Below are positions 61,564-64,000 of a stretch of 64,000 nucleotides of DNA, piece after piece. This stretch comes from Arthrobacter pascens (lineage in GTDB: Bacteria > Actinomycetota > Actinomycetes > Actinomycetales > Micrococcaceae): contig NZ_JAUSWY010000001.1 of assembly GCF_030815585.1 (NCBI RefSeq), positions 3,472,001 through 3,536,000 of the forward strand, written 5' to 3'. The notes under the pieces were generated by a model that did no database searches, was not told the DNA's origin, and saw only the letters and a program-made list of their open reading frames with translations. A program made the position numbers and the translations under genes. Every line of letters starts with the position of its first letter. Position 1 is the stretch's first letter.

Positions 61564-62013
61564 ATGGGCATCAAGGACGACGCCGTGGAGGTCCGGGCAC
61601 AGGGTTGGCGCACGCTCGCGGCGCTGCACGGCCTGATCGAGGGTGAGCTGGAACGCTCCCTGCAGGCAGAATCAAAGCTGTCAGTAGTGGAGTACACCGT
61701 TCTGGATGCGCTGAGCCGCCAGGACGGCTGGCACATGCGCATGCAGCAGCTCGCCCGCGCCACCGCGCTTAGCGCCAGCGCCACCACCCGGCTGGTCAAC
61801 AGGCTTGAGGACCGTGCCTTGTTGACCCGGATCCTCTGCGCGGACGATCGCCGCGGCATCTACACCGAGCTCACGCCCAGCGGCATCGCCCTGCTGGAGG
61901 AAACCCGGCCGGTCCATGACGCCACCCTGGAACGCGCCCTGGCGGAGGCCCAGGAGATTCCCGAGCTGGCCGCGCTGGTGGACGCGCTCCCCCGGCTCCA
62001 CGCGAACGCCTAG
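61564..62013 (+). CDS. MarR-family regulator
   Basis: A 149-residue winged-helix regulator. The recognition part is MQQLARATALSASATTRLVN and the wing RILCADDRRGIYTELTPSG. GAGAGGAAAAG precedes ATG 61564; an in-frame codon at 61510 would add 18 residues without a ribosome site. It is divergent from the DHA1 exporter gene, which it most likely represses. Confidence 0.9.
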   Translation: MGIKDDAVEVRAQGWRTLAALHGLIEGELERSLQAESKLSVVEYTVLDALSRQDGWHMRMQQLARATALSASATTRLVNRLEDRALLTRILCADDRRGIYTELTPSGIALLEETRPVHDATLERALAEAQEIPELAALVDALPRLHANA

Positions 62014-62030
62014 TCACCGCGCCCGCACCA

Positions 62031-62085
62031 AGTACGACGGCGGACGGTCACCTTCCAGAAGAAGGTGACCGTCCGCCGTCGTACT
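62031..62085. terminator. Hairpin terminator, copy B of a repeated type
   Basis: A perfect 24-bp stem (62031-62054 with 62062-62085) with a 7-base loop, 18 bases after the MarR stop. The stem shares nearly all bases with copy A at 59105-59155. Confidence 0.85.
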
Positions 62086-62094
62086 TAACCAAAA

Positions 62095-62141
62095 CGCGGA
62101 GCCACCTGGACCGTCCGGAGAGGACGGCAGGTGACCCCGCG
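62095..62141 (-). terminator. Terminator of the sucCD operon
   Basis: On the minus strand an interrupted GC stem (CGCGG-type base, then CACCTG and CCGTCC arms around a 5-base loop) is followed by TTTTGG. It lies 16 bases past the sucD stop. Confidence 0.65.
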
Positions 62142-62156
62142 CTGTACTTTTTGGTG

Positions 62157-63059
62157 CTAGAGCGTTGCGAAAACTTCGCGCAGCAGCTTGGCGGTCTCGG
62201 ACGGCGTCTTGCCGACCTTCACGCCAGCAGCCTCAAGGGCTTCCTTCTTGGCCTGGGCGGTTCCGGCGGAACCGGAGACGATGGCGCCGGCGTGGCCCAT
62301 GGTCTTGCCTTCGGGAGCGGTGAAGCCTGCAACGTAGCCAACAACCGGCTTGGTGACGTTGGCCTTGATGAACTCGGCCGCGCGCTCTTCAGCGTCGCCG
62401 CCGATTTCGCCGATCATCACGATCGCCTTGGTTTCGGGGTCTGCCTCGAACGCAGCAAGGGCGTCGATGTGCGTGGTGCCGATGACGGGGTCGCCGCCGA
62501 TGCCGATGGCGGTGGAGAAGCCAAGGTCGCGCAGTTCGTACATCATCTGGTAGGTCAGGGTTCCGGACTTGGAAACCAGGCCGATGGGGCCCTTGCCCGT
62601 GATGTTCGCCGGGGTGATGCCCACCAGGGCCTCACCCGGGGTGATGATGCCGGGGCAGTTCGGGCCGATGATGCGGGTGACCTGGTTGCCGTCGGCGTCA
62701 AGCTTGGACTGGGCCAGTGCCCAGAACTCGGCGGAATCCTGGACCGGAACGCCTTCGGTGATGACGACGACCAGACCGATACCGGCCTCGATGGCTTCAA
62801 CGACGGCGTTCTTGGTGAAGGCCGGCGGGACGAAGACGATGGATACGTCAGCCCCGGTCTCTGCGATGGCTTCCTTAACGGTGCCGAAGACAGTGATTTC
62901 GTTCTCGCCGTGCAGGACCGTGGTGCCGGCCTTGCGGGCGTTGACGCCGCCAACAATGTTGGTGCCGGCCTTCAGCATGAGGGCCGTGTGCTTGGTGCCT
63001 TCGCCGCCGGTGATGCCCTGGACGATGACCTTGGAGTCCTTGTTCAGATAGATAGACAT
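62157..63059 (-). CDS. sucD: Succinate-CoA ligase, alpha subunit
   Basis: A 300-residue TCA-cycle enzyme subunit that binds CoA and carries the phosphohistidine. Visible are the N-terminal CoA-binding [46 protein letters not shown], and the phospho-acceptor His in [12 protein letters not shown]. It is 11 bases after the sucC stop, forming the usual sucCD operon. Confidence 0.97.
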   Translation of the reverse strand: MSIYLNKDSKVIVQGITGGEGTKHTALMLKAGTNIVGGVNARKAGTTVLHGENEITVFGTVKEAIAETGADVSIVFVPPAFTKNAVVEAIEAGIGLVVVITEGVPVQDSAEFWALAQSKLDADGNQVTRIIGPNCPGIITPGEALVGITPANITGKGPIGLVSKSGTLTYQMMYELRDLGFSTAIGIGGDPVIGTTHIDALAAFEADPETKAIVMIGEIGGDAEERAAEFIKANVTKPVVGYVAGFTAPEGKTMGHAGAIVSGSAGTAQAKKEALEAAGVKVGKTPSETAKLLREVFATL

Positions 63060-63070
63060 GGTGCGTCCCT

Positions 63071-64000
63071 TTACTTAGCTGCGTTGGCGAGCTCGGCGGC
63101 CTTGTCGGCGCCCTCGTCCATGGTGGCGGCCAGGGTAACCAGCGGGTGGTTGGCCTCGGCCAGGATGCGGCGGCCTTCCTCAACGTTGTTGCCGTCGAGG
63201 CGGACTACCAGCGGCTTGTTCGCGGAGTGGCCGAGCTCGGCAAGTGCACCAACGATGCCCTTGGCGACGGCGTCACATGCGGTGATGCCACCGAAGACGT
63301 TCACGAACACGGATCTGACCTGCTCGTCGCCCAGGATGACGTCAAGGCCTGCAGCCATGACCTCAGCGGATGCTCCGCCGCCGATGTCCAGGAAGTTGGC
63401 GGGCTTGACGTTGCCGTGGTTCTCACCGGCGTAGGCAACAACGTCCAGCGTGGACATGACCAGGCCGGCGCCGTTGCCGATGATGCCCACTTCGCCGTCC
63501 AGCTTGACGTAGTTGAGGTCCTGGGCCTTGGCCTTGGCCTCCAGCGGGTCAGCAGCGTCCTTGTCTTCCAGGAGTGCGTGCTTGGCGTGGCGGAAGTCGG
63601 CGTTCTCATCCAGCGAGACCTTGCCGTCAAGGGCCACGATCTCGCCCGCGCCGGTCTTTACCAGCGGGTTGACCTCAACAAGGGTGGCGTCTTCCTTCTT
63701 GAAGACGTCCCAGAGCTTGAGGATTACGCTGGCGACCTTGCCGCGCAGTTCCTCAGCAAAGCCTGCGGCTGCGACGATTTCGTCAGCTTTGGCCTGATCG
63801 ATGCCGACGGCCGGATCGATGGCGATCTTGGCCAGCGCTTCGGGGCGTTCGACGGCGAGCTGCTCGATTTCCATGCCGCCTTCAACCGAGCACATGGCCA
63901 GGTAGTTGCGGTTGGCCCGGTCCAGCAGGACAGAGAAGTAGTATTCCTCAGCGATGTCAGCACCCTGGGCGATCATCACCTTGTTGACGGTGTGGCCCTT
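63071..64000 (-). CDS. sucC: Succinate-CoA ligase, beta subunit (5' part beyond the window)
   Basis: The C-terminal 309 codons or so of an ADP/GDP-forming succinate-CoA ligase beta subunit. The reading continues to base 64000 without a stop ([13 protein letters not shown]). The ATP-grasp domain end has [22 protein letters not shown] and [21 protein letters not shown] (in part). The ligase domain has [25 protein letters not shown] and [12 protein letters not shown]. About 80 N-terminal residues are missing only because the window ends. Confidence 0.96.
   Translation of the reverse strand, partial: KGHTVNKVMIAQGADIAEEYYFSVLLDRANRNYLAMCSVEGGMEIEQLAVERPEALAKIAIDPAVGIDQAKADEIVAAAGFAEELRGKVASVILKLWDVFKKEDATLVEVNPLVKTGAGEIVALDGKVSLDENADFRHAKHALLEDKDAADPLEAKAKAQDLNYVKLDGEVGIIGNGAGLVMSTLDVVAYAGENHGNVKPANFLDIGGGASAEVMAAGLDVILGDEQVRSVFVNVFGGITACDAVAKGIVGALAELGHSANKPLVVRLDGNNVEEGRRILAEANHPLVTLAATMDEGADKAAELANAAK

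Noticed and set aside
1..64000. tRNA or rRNA genes, prophage or integrase-linked island
   Set aside because: No cloverleaf, rRNA segment, integrase or attachment repeat was recognised. The only mobile element is the IS256-family copy.

Overview
The window is high-GC actinobacterial chromosome, most likely from Arthrobacter, Pseudarthrobacter or a close relative in the Micrococcaceae. The evidence is strong G/C preference at third codon positions, DUF222/HNH proteins, a DUF6318 lipoprotein beside a PKD protein, frequent GTG starts with AAGGAG ribosome sites, and long GC-rich hairpin terminators. No tRNA, rRNA or CRISPR array was seen.

Layout. 1-4 kb: a frameshifted maltokinase-cap-like gene, a frameshifted HNH endonuclease gene and a complete IS256-family insertion with an 8-bp target duplication. 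4-10 kb: a ZIP-type metal transporter, decayed gene remnants, the RNA-binding protein Tex, a cytosine-deaminase-like enzyme and an Old Yellow Enzyme. 10-14 kb: DUF6318 and PKD secreted proteins and an NCS1 permease. 14-22 kb: a PNPOx-fold protein, a solitary Vsr nuclease, an HPt-like protein without its histidine, a response regulator/sensor kinase pair and an McrBC restriction system. 22-29 kb: a thioesterase, a heterodimeric ABC exporter, and a DHA2 drug exporter with its MarR regulator. 29-35.4 kb: a ThDP enzyme, an agmatinase-family ureohydrolase, a frameshifted secreted protein, an HTH-cupin regulator and a sodium:solute symporter, possibly a guanidino-compound pathway. 35.4-38 kb: an acidic protein, a ferritin-like/VIT1 metal transporter and a matrixin protease.

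38-58 kb is a large inositol locus. A GntR/HutC regulator and iolB are on the plus strand. On the minus strand lie a transporter operon (binding protein, permease, single-domain ATPase, two Gfo/Idh dehydrogenases and a TIM-barrel protein) and a catabolic operon (iolC, aldolase-like gene, iolD, iolA, iolE-like, iolG and iolH). A LacI regulator and another TIM-barrel isomerase sit between them. A TGTC-N2-GACA operator occurs in front of the regulator/iolB unit, the transporter operon, the catabolic operon and a tautomerase gene, which suggests one regulon. A decayed MFS transporter fragment follows iolH, so uptake probably now depends on the ABC system.

58-64 kb: an ArsR regulator with an AHSA1-type protein, an aldo/keto reductase, a DHA1 exporter with a divergent MarR regulator, and sucD with the 3' part of sucC, which runs off the window.
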